Origin: Pseudoalteromonas caenipelagi
GTDB taxonomy: Bacteria > Pseudomonadota > Gammaproteobacteria > Enterobacterales > Alteromonadaceae
NCBI RefSeq assembly: GCF_013140855.1
Contig: NZ_JABBPG010000003.1
Coordinates: 62,001-126,000, forward strand
Reading direction: 5' to 3'
Length of the DNA: 64,000 bases
The notes under the pieces were generated by a model. The model was not told the origin of the DNA. It made no database searches and was given only the letters and a program-made list of their open reading frames with translations. Made by a program: the position numbers and the translations under genes. Below, one piece after another: positions 28,727 to 39,665 of this stretch. The first letter of the stretch is position 1. Each line of letters begins with the position of its first letter.

Positions 28727-29184
28727 ATAAGCAACAAGGTATCGTATTAATTAGTGCCATGATCATGATAGTGGCAGTCAGTGCTATTGCTGTGACTTTA
28801 ATGAGTACCAGCAGTTTGGATTTAAAAATTACTAATGCAGCACAAGAGCGTGAGGAAGCCGATAGTTTACTGATGGGAGAAGTGCAAAGGGCAATTGCGA
28901 CGCAAACTGCGTTAGGTGCCGAGAGCTTGTTCACTCGTAGTAAAGCACAGCTAGCTACAGGGAATAGCTTTAATGGCTTAAACGGCACAGTCAATACAGT
29001 GACGAGTATGAACAATGGGCCGCTTGAACTAAATTGTCCAAGGTCGTACTCATATACATCTGGGGTGATTTGTAATATGACTCAGCTGGAAACCAAAATT
29101 ACTTATGGCAGTAAGTCACAACATACGATGACGGTTGTTACAGGAATAGGTCAAGAAATGATTAGCATAGAAGAAGGGCGTTAA
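28714..29184 (+). CDS. pilX: Type IV pilus minor pilin PilX
   Basis: 156 residues. A PilX N-terminal domain with the motif QQG/IVLISAMIMIVAVS. The residue at position 5 after cleavage is Ser, not Glu; this loss is also known for GspK-like tip pseudopilins, so it fits a tip position. It lies between pilW (13-base overlap) and pilY1 (four-base gap). Confidence 0.88.
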   Translation: MASINKQQGIVLISAMIMIVAVSAIAVTLMSTSSLDLKITNAAQEREEADSLLMGEVQRAIATQTALGAESLFTRSKAQLATGNSFNGLNGTVNTVTSMNNGPLELNCPRSYSYTSGVICNMTQLETKITYGSKSQHTMTVVTGIGQEMISIEEGR

Positions 29185-29188
29185 TACA

Positions 29189-32100
29189 ATGAGAAAACTG
29201 CTAGTTTACTTTACGCTTCTCATAACTAATGCAGCCTTTGCTGATGATATAGAGCTTTACTTAAAACGTAACGTTAATGCACCTCAAACACCTAAAGTGA
29301 TGATCATCTTTGACACATCAGGCAGCATGGCATTTTCTAGTATAACGGGTGACTCATGCGGTTATGATTATGGTCGCGATCGCTACATACTGTGTCCTGA
29401 TAATCGCCTAGGAGTTGCGAAAAATGCTATCGCTAAGCTAATAAATGACAACGCTGATATCGATTTTGGTCTGATGCGTTTTAATGGTAGTAATGGCGGT
29501 TACATTTTAGCTGGCCTTGGTGCGAATCGCTCAACTATATTGAACCAAGTAAGCTCGCTTGAAGCCAACGGTGCAACACCATTAAGTGAAACGTTATGGG
29601 AGTCCTATTTATACTTAAGCGGGCGCACCCGTTATTATTCATGGTTTTGGCCATCTGCCGACCAAGATACCAGTGTAGAACGTTATGGTCATTATATTTC
29701 ACCTTTTGAAGCTATCGCCAACGACCCAAATGTCTGTGGTAGTTCCGCCAATGTAATTATCATGACAGATGGCGAACCATCAAATGATAGTGACAGTGAT
29801 CTGAGCATCATCAGCGAATATCTTGCAACCTTCTCAATACTGCCGACGACGTTGCACAGCAGTTATTTGCCCGCCCTTGCTGAAGTTATCCACCAGCGGG
29901 ACGACCTTTATACTTTGCGTGGTGGTAGTGTTAAGGACCGAGGCCGAGTGTACACCATTGGCTTTGGTAGAGGAATGGACGCTGGCGGCATTGAAATACT
30001 AGAAAAAACGGCAGAGCTAGGTGGTGGTGTTTACACCCAAGCGAACACCGCAAGTGAACTGTCGGAGGCGTTAAAAAATCAGCTAGATAACATCCGCGAG
30101 TTAAATGATAGTTTTACCTCTCCATCGATTGCAACCAGTAGCTCAGATCAAACACAAAGTGGTAAAGCCCTTTATTACACCATGTTTTTAGCGTCTCCAA
30201 ATGCTCGCTGGCAAGGGAACTTAAAAAAACTCGAGTTCTCAAACAACAACGTTGTTGATATGCATGGTGCTGCTGCCTTAGACGAAAATGGCTTAATTAA
30301 AGCAGGTGCGACGACATTTTGGTCTGAGTCAGGCTCTCAAGATGGCAACAGCGTTAAGCGCGGTGGCGTGAATGAGAGATTACAAAAGCAGAGTCAGCGC
30401 ACGATTTATTCAGATTATGGCTCTGGTACGTTACGCGAGTTTTCTGCTGCTGAAGGTAAAAGACAGTATCGAAGATGGAAAGCTTTTGCAGATAAGCTCA
30501 AGATAGGGAACATTTCAGGGAGAAAGAAAACAAATGTTGAACAGTTAATAAACTGGGTCTACGGCCAAGATGTTGATGATGAAGATAAAGATGGTAATAC
30601 AAGCGAACGAAGAGAAAGCATTTTTGGTGATCCGCTACATTCTAAGCCTGTGACCATGGATTATGGCAATGGTGACATCAGGGTCATTGTTGGTACCAAC
30701 GCAGGCCTTTTACATATGTTTAAAGATGAAGGTAAGACGGTATCTGAAAGCTGGGCTTTTATTCCTGAAGACTTGTTTGACATATTGCATAGTACTCGAG
30801 TGAGTAAGGCTGATACTAAACTGTATGGTATGGATGGGCCTTTGACCGTTTACTTTCACGATATTAATCAAGACCAAAAAGTTAATGGTGAAGACAAAGT
30901 ATGGCTATTTGCGGGGATGCGTCGTGGTGGTAATCGTTATTATGCGTTTGATATAACAACTCCAGATAGTCCGACTTTGTTGTGGGGGGGGCCAATTGTT
31001 GGTGGCACTGATGGCGATTTTAAAGAACTCGCACAAACGTGGTCAAAGCCACAGGTTACCTTTATTGAAAAGCAAGGTAATTCGCCCGTTTTGATCTTTG
31101 CTGCGGGTTATGACACCAACAAAGACAGTAATGGAAAGTCTTTAGATAGCGTGGGTAGAGGCATATTTATAGTTGATGCTAAAACTGGTTCTTTGGTGTG
31201 GTCATTGACGCCTAAAACAGGGTTTAAAGGTAAGCACAGCATCCCAGGAGATGTAGAGATACTCGACTCAAATTATGACGGTTACACCGATAGGCTCTAT
31301 TTTGCTGATACAGGTGGTGATGTATGGCGAGTTGATATGCCTGGAGCTAACCCAAATGATGCAGACACGAAGTGGACCCATTTTAAATTAGCTGAGTTAG
31401 CTGATGTAGGCGCTACAGGTGATAGACGATTTTTTTACAAACCGGCCGTAGCAAATACTTATTTTAGTAAAGTAACGCGCACGACAGTATCAGGAACAAC
31501 CTTTAAAACGCGCAAAGATACGCCTTATGAGGCGATATTATTGGGCTCAGGTAACCGGTCTCGGCCCACGCTAAATGGCGTGAGGGATTACTTATTTATG
31601 ATCAGAGATGAAAATACGGTGACACAGTCTTTTCAATCGAATGTTCCTGAGCCGATAAAAATTAATAATTTAATGGACATTAGTAATGACCCTTTTGCTG
31701 CAAAACTAAGTGATCTTGAAGGTTTTACCGATGTTGAAGTGACTTTAGGCAGCTTCCATGGTTGGAAATATGCGCTTTCGGCTAATGAAAAGTCCCTTGC
31801 AGCACCAACAGTCGTTGGCGGCGTCGCTTACTTTACGTCTTTTACACCTCCTGCCACTGTGAGTCGCTGTGAAGCATCAGCAGGAAAGGGCGGGCTTTAT
31901 GCATTTCATTTACATTATGGTACGCAAGTGTATGACAAGCTCAAATATGAAACCACGCCTGTAGTACCAGACACCCCTAAGAAGTATGTGAGCTGTGAAA
32001 ACGGCAATGGTACTGATTGCGAAACGGTTGTTCGCATGGTTGGACCTGCCATTAAGAAAGGTGAAGGTTCGGGGCAAGGAAAAGGACCGGTGGTAGGAAC

Positions 32101-32245
32101 TCCATGGAAGGCGGCTGGGATTGTAACAGAGGCACAACCTGTTGTTATTAATGGTAAAATCAACTTAATACGTGAACAAGTAGACTTTGGTTTGAAGACT
32201 AGGCAGATGTTCATTTACAAAAAAGAAGAGAATGATGAAAAGTAA
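29189..32245 (+). CDS. pilY1: Type IV pilus tip adhesin / assembly protein PilY1
   Basis: 1018 residues, exported by a signal peptide that ends AFADD. An N-terminal von Willebrand A domain holds the MIDAS motif D42-TSGS and the later TDGEPSND. The C-terminal PilY1 beta-propeller (about 480-830) contains a calcium loop DINQDQKVNGED starting at 558. PilY1 sits at the pilus tip, acts in surface sensing and adhesion, and regulates retraction. Its 3' end overlaps pilE by 14 bases. No pilY2 gene is present between it and pilE, unlike in P. aeruginosa. Confidence 0.93.
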   Translation: MRKLLVYFTLLITNAAFADDIELYLKRNVNAPQTPKVMIIFDTSGSMAFSSITGDSCGYDYGRDRYILCPDNRLGVAKNAIAKLINDNADIDFGLMRFNGSNGGYILAGLGANRSTILNQVSSLEANGATPLSETLWESYLYLSGRTRYYSWFWPSADQDTSVERYGHYISPFEAIANDPNVCGSSANVIIMTDGEPSNDSDSDLSIISEYLATFSILPTTLHSSYLPALAEVIHQRDDLYTLRGGSVKDRGRVYTIGFGRGMDAGGIEILEKTAELGGGVYTQANTASELSEALKNQLDNIRELNDSFTSPSIATSSSDQTQSGKALYYTMFLASPNARWQGNLKKLEFSNNNVVDMHGAAALDENGLIKAGATTFWSESGSQDGNSVKRGGVNERLQKQSQRTIYSDYGSGTLREFSAAEGKRQYRRWKAFADKLKIGNISGRKKTNVEQLINWVYGQDVDDEDKDGNTSERRESIFGDPLHSKPVTMDYGNGDIRVIVGTNAGLLHMFKDEGKTVSESWAFIPEDLFDILHSTRVSKADTKLYGMDGPLTVYFHDINQDQKVNGEDKVWLFAGMRRGGNRYYAFDITTPDSPTLLWGGPIVGGTDGDFKELAQTWSKPQVTFIEKQGNSPVLIFAAGYDTNKDSNGKSLDSVGRGIFIVDAKTGSLVWSLTPKTGFKGKHSIPGDVEILDSNYDGYTDRLYFADTGGDVWRVDMPGANPNDADTKWTHFKLAELADVGATGDRRFFYKPAVANTYFSKVTRTTVSGTTFKTRKDTPYEAILLGSGNRSRPTLNGVRDYLFMIRDENTVTQSFQSNVPEPIKINNLMDISNDPFAAKLSDLEGFTDVEVTLGSFHGWKYALSANEKSLAAPTVVGGVAYFTSFTPPATVSRCEASAGKGGLYAFHLHYGTQVYDKLKYETTPVVPDTPKKYVSCENGNGTDCETVVRMVGPAIKKGEGSGQGKGPVVGTPWKAAGIVTEAQPVVINGKINLIREQVDFGLKTRQMFIYKKEENDEK

Positions 32246-32651
32246 TCAGGTAAAGGAAAGAGGATTTACGCTTTTAGAGGCGCTAATCGTTTTAGTTATC
32301 TTAGGGATCGTTGCATCAGTTGCTTACCCCAGTTATAAACAATTTCTTGTGAAAGCTGCTCGTTCAGAGGCGATGGTAATGCTGCTTGATGCCGCAAATA
32401 AGCAAGAGCAGTATTTTGTAGACAACCGAGTTTTCACCAATAAACTATCAGACATTGGCGTGCCAGAAAAAACAGAAAACGGCTATTATTCAATGTCAGT
32501 GACGGTGGATGACACGAGCTTTGAAGTAGTTGCAACACCAATAGCAGGACCTGTACAAGGTGACAAAGAGTGTTCCGCTATGATGATCAATGAGCTAGGT
32601 CAAAAGCTTAGCAAAGGTAGTGCAACTAAGGAATATTGCTGGCAGCGCTAA
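32232..32651 (+). CDS. pilE: Type IV pilus minor pilin PilE
   Basis: 139 residues with leader KERG/FTLLEALIVLVILG and Glu at position 5. The C-terminal pair of Cys (KECSAM and EYCWQR) forms the usual disulphide loop. It ends the pilV-pilE operon and is followed at once by a palindrome that lies inside the 3' end of the convergent pseudopilin gene. Confidence 0.9.
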   Translation: MMKSNQVKERGFTLLEALIVLVILGIVASVAYPSYKQFLVKAARSEAMVMLLDAANKQEQYFVDNRVFTNKLSDIGVPEKTENGYYSMSVTVDDTSFEVVATPIAGPVQGDKECSAMMINELGQKLSKGSATKEYCWQR

Positions 32652-32655
32652 ATAG

Positions 32656-33186
32656 CTATAAGGGACACTTGTCAGTGTCCCTTATACGAGCCCTACCTGC
32701 GTTACTTACACTCATTTCTAAACCTGTTGATTCTTCACTTTGACTTGGTAAGCAATAAACGAAGGTACCATTGGTAAATCCTCTGATTGAAGCGTCATAG
32801 TTAAATATGATGGCAGGCCTTGGATAGGCTAAAGAATCTTGTTTTGGTATGGCTGGTAATTCATATAAACGTACATCGTCCTTGTCTAATACTCTAAGGT
32901 CACCTCTATCTATAAATACTGTGATCTCTTTATGCCATGCGTTGGCTACACAGCGATTATTATCAAGGTGGCAAATTGTGCTCTTACTCCCTGTTGAGGC
33001 TGCTTGTGTTTTTGCTAATGCCAATGCACGCTTAAGCTGCTTAAGCGCAAACTCTGGCCTGTGTTCAGAGATAATTTCACCGTAACTAGATAAAGCTAGG
33101 CTGAGTAAAGTACCCATCAAAGCTAGGGTTATTAGTGTCTCAAGCAAAGTGAGACCTAAGCTCTTTTTATTAATAGCCATATCCAT
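32656..33186 (-). CDS. GspH/FimT-type pseudopilin
   Basis: 176 residues, a FimT/FimU-like minor pilin with the GspH domain. The leader motif is KSLG/LTLLETLITLAL: Glu at position 5 is kept, but residue 1 of the mature protein is Leu, not the usual Phe. Cys residues in TICHLDNNRC, YCLPS and DKCPL suggest disulphides. It converges with pilE; the shared palindrome is inside its last codons. Confidence 0.85.
   Translation of the reverse strand: MDMAINKKSLGLTLLETLITLALMGTLLSLALSSYGEIISEHRPEFALKQLKRALALAKTQAASTGSKSTICHLDNNRCVANAWHKEITVFIDRGDLRVLDKDDVRLYELPAIPKQDSLAYPRPAIIFNYDASIRGFTNGTFVYCLPSQSEESTGLEMSVSNAGRARIRDTDKCPL
32658..32685. terminator. Palindrome shared by pilE and the pseudopilin gene
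   Basis: Perfect 11-bp stem (32658-32668 with 32675-32685) in the last codons of the minus-strand pseudopilin and just after the pilE stop. No U tract, so it may act as a bidirectional end-of-transcript structure. Confidence 0.5.
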
Positions 33187-33272
33187 CCTTGGATCTGTAA
33201 CTTTAGATAAGTAGCTAAAAAGCTAGCTTATCAGTAAGTAAAATCAAGCTATCGCAAAATTAAAAAGTAAAG

Positions 33273-33824
33273 TTAATTACAACCTAGTGTGGTTGTGCCA
33301 TTGAATAGAGCATTGCCAGATAGAGTAACGGTTAACATCTGGTTAGAAGTGCTGCCGGACTCAGGGCAGTAAATGAATTTACCAATATTGCTGGTAACTT
33401 GGCCACTGCCATCAAAACGTATAAAGGCGTTAGGAAAACTCAATGAGTCAACCCCTGGTATTGGGTCAATCACTCTTAATATAGACTCACTCGTACTGTC
33501 AAAACTACCATTATTATTATGATCTACGAATACCACTTTGGCTGAGCTTGACCAGTTGTTAAGGCAAGTTAAATTGCTGCCACGGTTGAGGTTTCCTTCA
33601 TCAACAGGGCAAAGTATAACAATTTCATCACTTGAAGTCGCTTTGGCTCTAGCAAAGGTAATATTACGCTTTAATTCAAGCAAGTACGACTCAGCTCGGT
33701 TTTTATCTAGAAGAGCATTGTTACCAGACAAAGCAATACTGGCTAAGACAGCCAAGATGGTGAAAGTAATTAATAATTCAACCAGTGTAAAACCTTTGGC
33801 TTTCAATAAAGAGGAGTTATACAT
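33273..33824 (-). CDS. GspH/FimT-type pseudopilin, FimU-like
   Basis: 183 residues. Leader KAKG/FTLVELLITFTILAVL with Glu at position 5, then a GspH-type body (LKRNITFARAKATSSDEIVILCPV). It is a paralogue of the neighbouring pseudopilin and probably supplies the FimU function of the minor pilin complex. It is transcribed away from glnB and toward the first pseudopilin with an 86-base gap, so the two may form an operon. Confidence 0.87.
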   Translation of the reverse strand: MYNSSLLKAKGFTLVELLITFTILAVLASIALSGNNALLDKNRAESYLLELKRNITFARAKATSSDEIVILCPVDEGNLNRGSNLTCLNNWSSSAKVVFVDHNNNGSFDSTSESILRVIDPIPGVDSLSFPNAFIRFDGSGQVTSNIGKFIYCPESGSTSNQMLTVTLSGNALFNGTTTLGCN

Positions 33825-33919
33825 CTTACAGCATGCCCTACATTAGTTTTATTCATTATGGCGTGCTTTTTGATACTAAGGCAATGACTTTGTTTGCTAA
33901 CATTTTGAGTATTGATTAA

Positions 33920-34291
<372 letters not shown>

Positions 34292-34310
34292 TAACCTGAA
34301 ATTTTTGATG

Positions 34311-34336
34311 TCCTCACAACACTGTGGGGATTTTTT
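34311..34336 (+). terminator. Terminator of glnB
   Basis: Eight-base stem TCCTCACA / TGTGGGGA with one wobble pair, four-base loop and a T run (ATTTTTT) just after. Confidence 0.85.
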
Positions 34337-34359
34337 ATATCAGTTGTATATGTATAAAC

Positions 34360-34398
34360 AGTGTTCCGATAAAGTTTAAGATGCTTTATCGGAACACT
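34360..34398 (-). terminator. Hairpin after bamD
   Basis: Perfect 15-bp stem (34360-34374 with 34384-34398) with a nine-base loop, seven bases after the bamD stop on the minus strand. No clear U run. Confidence 0.6.
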
Positions 34399-34405
34399 TA
34401 ATTGA

Positions 34406-35164
34406 TTAACGTTTGTTTAGCTGCATGGTCTGGCGAGCATTTTCTGCTAGTTCACTCAAGCCAAGTTTTTTATAGCTTTTTTCCATTATTTCCAAAGCAG
34501 CATTTAGGTAGCTACTTTGAGAATAATGTTCTACAACATATTTACCACGATTTGCTGCAGCAAGGTAGGCTTCACGTTCAAAGTAGTATTGGGCTACTTT
34601 CAACTCATAGCGAGCCATTTTATTTAACAACCACACCAACCGCTTTTTAGCCTCTGGTATGTATTCACTATCAGGGTAGCTACTGATCAAGGTCGATAAG
34701 TCTTGAAAAGCTACGCGAGTACGATTAGCGTCACGATCAGCTCTGTCAACACCAAAGTAATCTTGGAAGGCATTTTCATCAGCTTTGATATTGACTAAAC
34801 CACGCATGTAGTACATGTAATCTAAGTTTTTGTGGTTTGGGTTTAAGCGGATAAAACGGTCAATATGCGCGAGTGCTTGTTCAGTGTTACCTGTTTGGTA
34901 GTGGGCAAATACCAAGTCCATTTGCACCTGTCGGGAAAACGGTCCAAATGGGTATCGCGAATTAATGGCGCTGAGTAATTCGATTGCTCTTGCATACAGG
35001 CCCGAATCTAGAGTTTCTTTGGCATCTTCATACAGAGCTTGAGCTGATTTGTTCGGTACGCGTTCTATTTCATCTTGTTCTGGCGCAGAAGAGCAGGCCG
35101 CTAAGCCTAAAAATGAGGCGCTAAGTATGATGGCAAAGGCGCGCTTCCTTAAGTTTTTTATCAT
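34406..35164 (-). CDS. bamD: Outer membrane assembly lipoprotein BamD
   Basis: 252 residues, a lipoprotein with lipobox LAAC (Cys at about 24). The mature part is made of TPR-like helical repeats (ALYEDAKETLDSGLYARAIELL, given here in part as ALYEDAKETL, and ALAHIDRFIRLNP). It joins BamA on the periplasmic face of the outer membrane to insert beta-barrel proteins. It is divergent from rluD, as in E. coli. Confidence 0.95.
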   Translation of the reverse strand: MIKNLRKRAFAIILSASFLGLAACSSAPEQDEIERVPNKSAQALYEDAKETLDSGLYARAIELLSAINSRYPFGPFSRQVQMDLVFAHYQTGNTEQALAHIDRFIRLNPNHKNLDYMYYMRGLVNIKADENAFQDYFGVDRADRDANRTRVAFQDLSTLISSYPDSEYIPEAKKRLVWLLNKMARYELKVAQYYFEREAYLAAANRGKYVVEHYSQSSYLNAALEIMEKSYKKLGLSELAENARQTMQLNKR

Positions 35165-35287
35165 TTTATTTTACTACCTTTGTTGTCTTCGGCTAGGCCA
35201 AGTGGGTAAAACCGAGTAAACTATGCATTTATGCGATTCTAACCCAGTCGAGCACAGCTTGCACTGGTAAATTAGGTAAAGTTACAG

Positions 35288-36265
35288 ATGTCAGAGCAAA
35301 TTTCTCTTCAAGCTGAAGTCCCCACAGAGTTAGGCGGTAAACGTCTAGACCAAATTTTGGCGCAATTGTTCCCAGATTTTTCTCGTTCGAGAATAAAAAC
35401 TTGGATTCTAGACGATAAAGTCACGGTTGACGGGAGCGTATTAAATACTCCTCGTGAAAAATTACTGGGAGGGGAAGTGGTTGCGATAGAAACGCAAATT
35501 GAGGCGCCACGAGAGTATGAAGCCCAAGATATTGCCTTAGACATAGTGTACGAAGATGACGATATTTTGGTGATCAATAAGCCTATGGGGCTAGTAGTGC
35601 ATCCAGGCGCTGGTAATCCAGATGGCACAGTGCTCAATGCCCTGTTATATCATCACCCAGATATCATTAATGTACCGCGTGCCGGTATCGTGCACCGCCT
35701 GGATAAAGATACAACGGGTCTTATGGTGGTCGCAAAAACGATTCAGGCACAAACACACTTAGTGAAAAACCTGCAAGCTCGAGAAAACTTTACCCGTGAA
35801 TACGAAGCAATTTGTAATGGCACAATGACAGCTGGTGGTATGGTCGAGAAACCGATTGGTCGTCATGCAACTAAACGTACACATATGGCGATTCATGAAA
35901 TGGGTAAACCAGCAATTACTCACTATAGAGTGGCTGAAAAGTTCCGTGCTCATACGCGATTACGTTTACGCTTGGAAACAGGGCGTACTCACCAAATTCG
36001 TGTGCATATGGCTTATTTGAACCATCCACTCATTGGTGATCAGTTGTATGGCGGTCGCCCCCGTCCGCCACGTAATGCAACTCCTGAATTATTCGCGCAG
36101 TTGCGTGATTTTAAACGCCAAGCTCTGCATGCAATTAAATTAAGTATTGCGCACCCAATTACTGGCGAGATGATGACATGGGAAGCGCCTGTACCTGAAG
36201 ATATGCAGATTCTTACGCAAGCTCTACGTGAAGACACGAAAGCAAACCCAGATCTAGCGCTGTAG
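35288..36265 (+). CDS. rluD: 23S rRNA pseudouridine(1911/1915/1917) synthase
   Basis: 325 residues. An S4 RNA-binding domain at the N-terminus (about 15-80) is followed by the catalytic domain with the Asp motif GIVHRLDKDTTGLMV and the RTHQIRVH motif. It makes pseudouridines in helix 69 of 23S rRNA. It is followed 11 bases later by pgeF and then clpB, the conserved rluD-pgeF-clpB order. Confidence 0.96.
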   Translation: MSEQISLQAEVPTELGGKRLDQILAQLFPDFSRSRIKTWILDDKVTVDGSVLNTPREKLLGGEVVAIETQIEAPREYEAQDIALDIVYEDDDILVINKPMGLVVHPGAGNPDGTVLNALLYHHPDIINVPRAGIVHRLDKDTTGLMVVAKTIQAQTHLVKNLQARENFTREYEAICNGTMTAGGMVEKPIGRHATKRTHMAIHEMGKPAITHYRVAEKFRAHTRLRLRLETGRTHQIRVHMAYLNHPLIGDQLYGGRPRPPRNATPELFAQLRDFKRQALHAIKLSIAHPITGEMMTWEAPVPEDMQILTQALREDTKANPDLAL

Positions 36266-36276
36266 GCGTCAAGCTT

Positions 36277-37002
36277 ATGCTGTTGCCAGATTGGCCTATA
36301 CAAAATCGTGTCGGAGCGCTCTCTACGACCAGAGTAGGTGGCCAGTCTTGTGTACCCTTTGAGAGTTTTAATTTGGGCTATCATGTAAATGATAAGCCCA
36401 ATGATGTTAATGCCAATCATAAGCAACTGCTAGAGTACTTACCGAATCCCGCTCATTGGCTCACTCAAGTGCATGGTGCAGATGTGCTGGTTGTTGATAA
36501 AAATACACCTGCTACATTTTGGCCAAAGGCAGATGCGCTATATACAAGGTTACGACAGCAGCCGTTAGCAATTATGACTGCTGATTGCTTGCCTATTTTA
36601 GTTTGTGATCAGCAAGGCCGCGAAGTTGCAGCCATCCACGGCGGCTGGAAACCACTTGTAAAGGGAATTATCGCTAATACGCTCGCTCTATTTCAAGCAA
36701 ACCCAAAGCAGTTGTATGTTTGGTTTGGACCCGCGATAGGACCGCAGAAGTTTGTAGTGGGGAGCGACGTAAAGGCCCAGTTTTGTGAACTCAACCGAAC
36801 CCACGAAGATGATTTTGTTGCACAAAGTGATGGTAAATTCATGGCTAATATTTACGCGATAGCGAAACGTCAGCTGGCCCAACTTGGTGTTACTGAGGTA
36901 TTTGGTGGTGACTATTGTACTGTAACGCAAAATGAACTGTTTTTTTCATATCGTCGTGATGGTAAAACAGGGCGCATGGCAAGCTTGATCTGGCGCAATT
37001 AA
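36277..37002 (+). CDS. pgeF: Polyphenol oxidase family / purine nucleoside phosphorylase YfiH
   Basis: 241 residues, a YfiH/LACC1-family enzyme. The zinc ligands His-Cys-His appear in VHGADVL, TADCLPIL and AAIHGGWKP. Members act on purine nucleosides and are linked to peptidoglycan editing. It sits between rluD and clpB. Confidence 0.92.
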   Translation: MLLPDWPIQNRVGALSTTRVGGQSCVPFESFNLGYHVNDKPNDVNANHKQLLEYLPNPAHWLTQVHGADVLVVDKNTPATFWPKADALYTRLRQQPLAIMTADCLPILVCDQQGREVAAIHGGWKPLVKGIIANTLALFQANPKQLYVWFGPAIGPQKFVVGSDVKAQFCELNRTHEDDFVAQSDGKFMANIYAIAKRQLAQLGVTEVFGGDYCTVTQNELFFSYRRDGKTGRMASLIWRN

Positions 37003-37025
37003 TCTTATATTCCTATCATTTATTA

Positions 37026-37054
37026 CTTGAACAATCTGCTAGCAATACCCATTA
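37026..37054 (+). promoter_or_regulatory. Sigma-32 (RpoH) heat-shock promoter of clpB
   Basis: CTTGAAC (37026-37032), a 14-base spacer, then ACCCATTA (37047-37054), close to CTTGAAA and CCCCATnT. It lies about 40 bases before the clpB start. Match and spacing are seen; RpoH use follows from the known regulation of clpB. Confidence 0.8.
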
Positions 37055-37091
37055 ATTAACTAGTTATAGTTTTTTGTAAAGGTAGATACCA

Positions 37092-39665
37092 ATGCGTTTA
37101 GATAGATTTACCAGTAAATTTCAAGCTGCACTTTCAGATGCTCAATCATTAGCCTTAGGGCGAGACCATCAATTTATTGAGCCAGTGCATTTAATGTATT
37201 CCTTATTGCAGCAAAATGGCTCTAGTGTTCGCGCCTTGCTTGCACAAGCCAGTGTCAGTGCCGATGAACTTAATAGCAAGCTATCACAGGCGATAGAAAA
37301 GATTTTTAAAGTTGAAGGTATTGGCGGTGATGTGCAGCTTTCAACCAACTTGGTTTCGTTAATCAACCTCTGTGACAAATACGCACAAAAGCGCAAAGAT
37401 CAGTATATCTCTAGCGAGCTATTTGTATTTGCTGCCTGTGAAGATAAAGGGCCATTAGGCGATATATTCAAATCGCTCAATATCACTCAACCTAAAATTG
37501 AGGCCGCTATTAAGGCCATCAGAGGTGGTCAAAAAGTTGATAGCCCTAATGCGGAAGATACACGCCAGTCACTGGAAAAGTTCACCATAGATTTAACTGA
37601 ACGCGCAGAGCAGGGTAAATTAGACCCTGTTATCGGTCGCGATGATGAAATTCGTCGTACCATTCAAGTGTTACAACGCCGTACCAAAAATAACCCCGTA
37701 TTAATAGGTGAACCAGGGGTAGGTAAAACAGCCATCGTTGAAGGTTTGGCACAACGTATTATCAATGGAGAAGTACCTGAAGGTTTAAAAAGTAAACGCG
37801 TTTTATCTTTAGACTTAGGCGCGTTAGTCGCAGGCGCTAAATATCGAGGTGAATTTGAGGAAAGGCTCAAGTCGGTACTTAACGAGTTGGCAAAAGAAGA
37901 AGGCCAAGTCATTTTATTTATCGACGAAATTCACACTATGGTTGGTGCCGGTAAAACAGATGGTGCAATGGACGCCGGCAATATGCTTAAACCAGCGTTA
38001 GCCCGAGGCGAGTTGCACTGTGTGGGTGCGACGACTTTGGATGAATACCGCCAGTATATTGAGAAAGATGCCGCGCTTGAGCGACGCTTTCAAAAAGTGT
38101 TTGTTAGTGAGCCAAGTGTAGAAGATACCATTGCTATTTTGCGAGGGCTCAAAGAGCGTTATGAATTGCACCACTCGGTTGATATTACCGATCCGGCAAT
38201 AGTTGCGGCGGCTAACTTATCACATCGTTATATCAGTGACCGTCAATTACCAGACAAGGCAATTGATTTAATCGACGAAGCGGGCAGCTCGATTCGTTTG
38301 CAAATAGACTCCAAACCAGAACAACTAGATAAGCTTGAGCGTCGCATTATTCAGTTAAAGCTAGAAGATAACGCTTTAGCGAAAGAAAAAGACGAAGCAA
38401 GTCAAAAGCGTCGTAGCGAAATGCAGTCGCTGATCTCAGAGCTTGAAACTGAATATAAAGAGCTTGATGAAGTTTGGAACGCGGAAAAAGCATCTTTGCA
38501 GGGCACACAAGTCATCAAAGCGGAGCTTGAACAAGCCCGTTTGGACTTGGAAGTAGCCCGTCGTGCAAGTGACTTACAACGTATGTCTGAGCTGCAGTAC
38601 GGTCGTATTCCAGAACTTGAGCGAAAATTAGATTTGGCATCTCAAGCTGAAATGCAAGAAATGAGCTTATTGAAGAATCAAGTTGGAGAGGATGAGATAG
38701 CAGAGATCCTGTCTCGCTGGACGGGGATCCCTGTCGCAAAAATGCTGCAGGGCGAACGCGAAAAGCTATTGCAAATGGAAGACGAATTACACAAAAAAGT
38801 GATTGGTCAAGATGAAGCGGTTAATGCAGTAGCAAACGCCATTAGGCGTTCTCGAGCAGGGTTGGCTGATCCAAATCGTCCTATCGGTTCTTTCCTATTT
38901 TTAGGCCCAACAGGCGTTGGTAAAACAGAGCTTACCAAAGCTCTTGCACACTTTATGTTTGATACTGAAGATGCGATGGTACGCATTGATATGTCTGAAT
39001 TTATGGAAAAACACTCGGTTGCTCGACTTGTTGGTGCACCTCCTGGCTATGTAGGTTACGAAGAAGGAGGTTACCTGACTGAAGCCGTGCGACGTAGACC
39101 ATACTCGGTCGTCTTGTTAGATGAAGTGGAAAAGGCGCATCCGGATGTATTTAACATTCTGCTACAAGTGTTGGATGATGGCCGTTTGACCGATGGTCAA
39201 GGACGCACCGTAGATTTTAAAAACACAGTAATTATTATGACCTCTAATTTGGGCTCTGATATCATTCAAGAGCAAGCAGGAAATAATGATTACGCTACAT
39301 TAAAAGAACTGGTGATGGGCGTATTGGCGAGTCAATTTAGGCCTGAGTTTATCAATCGCATTGATGAAACGGTTGTATTCCACCCATTGATAAATGAACA
39401 TATTAGGCAAATTGCCAGTATCCAACTAGAGAAGCTAGAGTCGCGCTTACTGGAAAAAGGCTATGAGTTTACTCTTACAGAAGGCGCATTAGATAAAATT
39501 GCTGCCAGCGGTTTTGATCCGGTATTTGGTGCAAGGCCACTAAAACGTGCTGTACAGCAATATATTGAAAACCCATTGGCACAGCGCTTACTCTCTGGTG
39601 AGTTTGTTAGTGGCGACCATATCACCGTTGATGTCAAAGACGATGAAATTGTCTTTGTTAAGTAG
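37092..39665 (+). CDS. clpB: ATP-dependent chaperone ClpB
   Basis: 857 residues, the full length of the protein disaggregase. N-domain to about 150, AAA1 with Walker A GEPGVGKT (about 206-213), a middle coiled coil (about 400-530) and AAA2 with GPTGVGKT (about 605-612). It dissolves protein aggregates with DnaK. A sigma-32 promoter lies before it and a structured 3' region after it. Confidence 0.98.
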   Translation: MRLDRFTSKFQAALSDAQSLALGRDHQFIEPVHLMYSLLQQNGSSVRALLAQASVSADELNSKLSQAIEKIFKVEGIGGDVQLSTNLVSLINLCDKYAQKRKDQYISSELFVFAACEDKGPLGDIFKSLNITQPKIEAAIKAIRGGQKVDSPNAEDTRQSLEKFTIDLTERAEQGKLDPVIGRDDEIRRTIQVLQRRTKNNPVLIGEPGVGKTAIVEGLAQRIINGEVPEGLKSKRVLSLDLGALVAGAKYRGEFEERLKSVLNELAKEEGQVILFIDEIHTMVGAGKTDGAMDAGNMLKPALARGELHCVGATTLDEYRQYIEKDAALERRFQKVFVSEPSVEDTIAILRGLKERYELHHSVDITDPAIVAAANLSHRYISDRQLPDKAIDLIDEAGSSIRLQIDSKPEQLDKLERRIIQLKLEDNALAKEKDEASQKRRSEMQSLISELETEYKELDEVWNAEKASLQGTQVIKAELEQARLDLEVARRASDLQRMSELQYGRIPELERKLDLASQAEMQEMSLLKNQVGEDEIAEILSRWTGIPVAKMLQGEREKLLQMEDELHKKVIGQDEAVNAVANAIRRSRAGLADPNRPIGSFLFLGPTGVGKTELTKALAHFMFDTEDAMVRIDMSEFMEKHSVARLVGAPPGYVGYEEGGYLTEAVRRRPYSVVLLDEVEKAHPDVFNILLQVLDDGRLTDGQGRTVDFKNTVIIMTSNLGSDIIQEQAGNNDYATLKELVMGVLASQFRPEFINRIDETVVFHPLINEHIRQIASIQLEKLESRLLEKGYEFTLTEGALDKIAASGFDPVFGARPLKRAVQQYIENPLAQRLLSGEFVSGDHITVDVKDDEIVFVK

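Noticed and set aside
33859..33873. Sigma-54-like TGGCGTG-N4-TTGA before glnB
   Set aside because: The -12 element has GA in place of the near-invariant GC, so the match is too weak to call.
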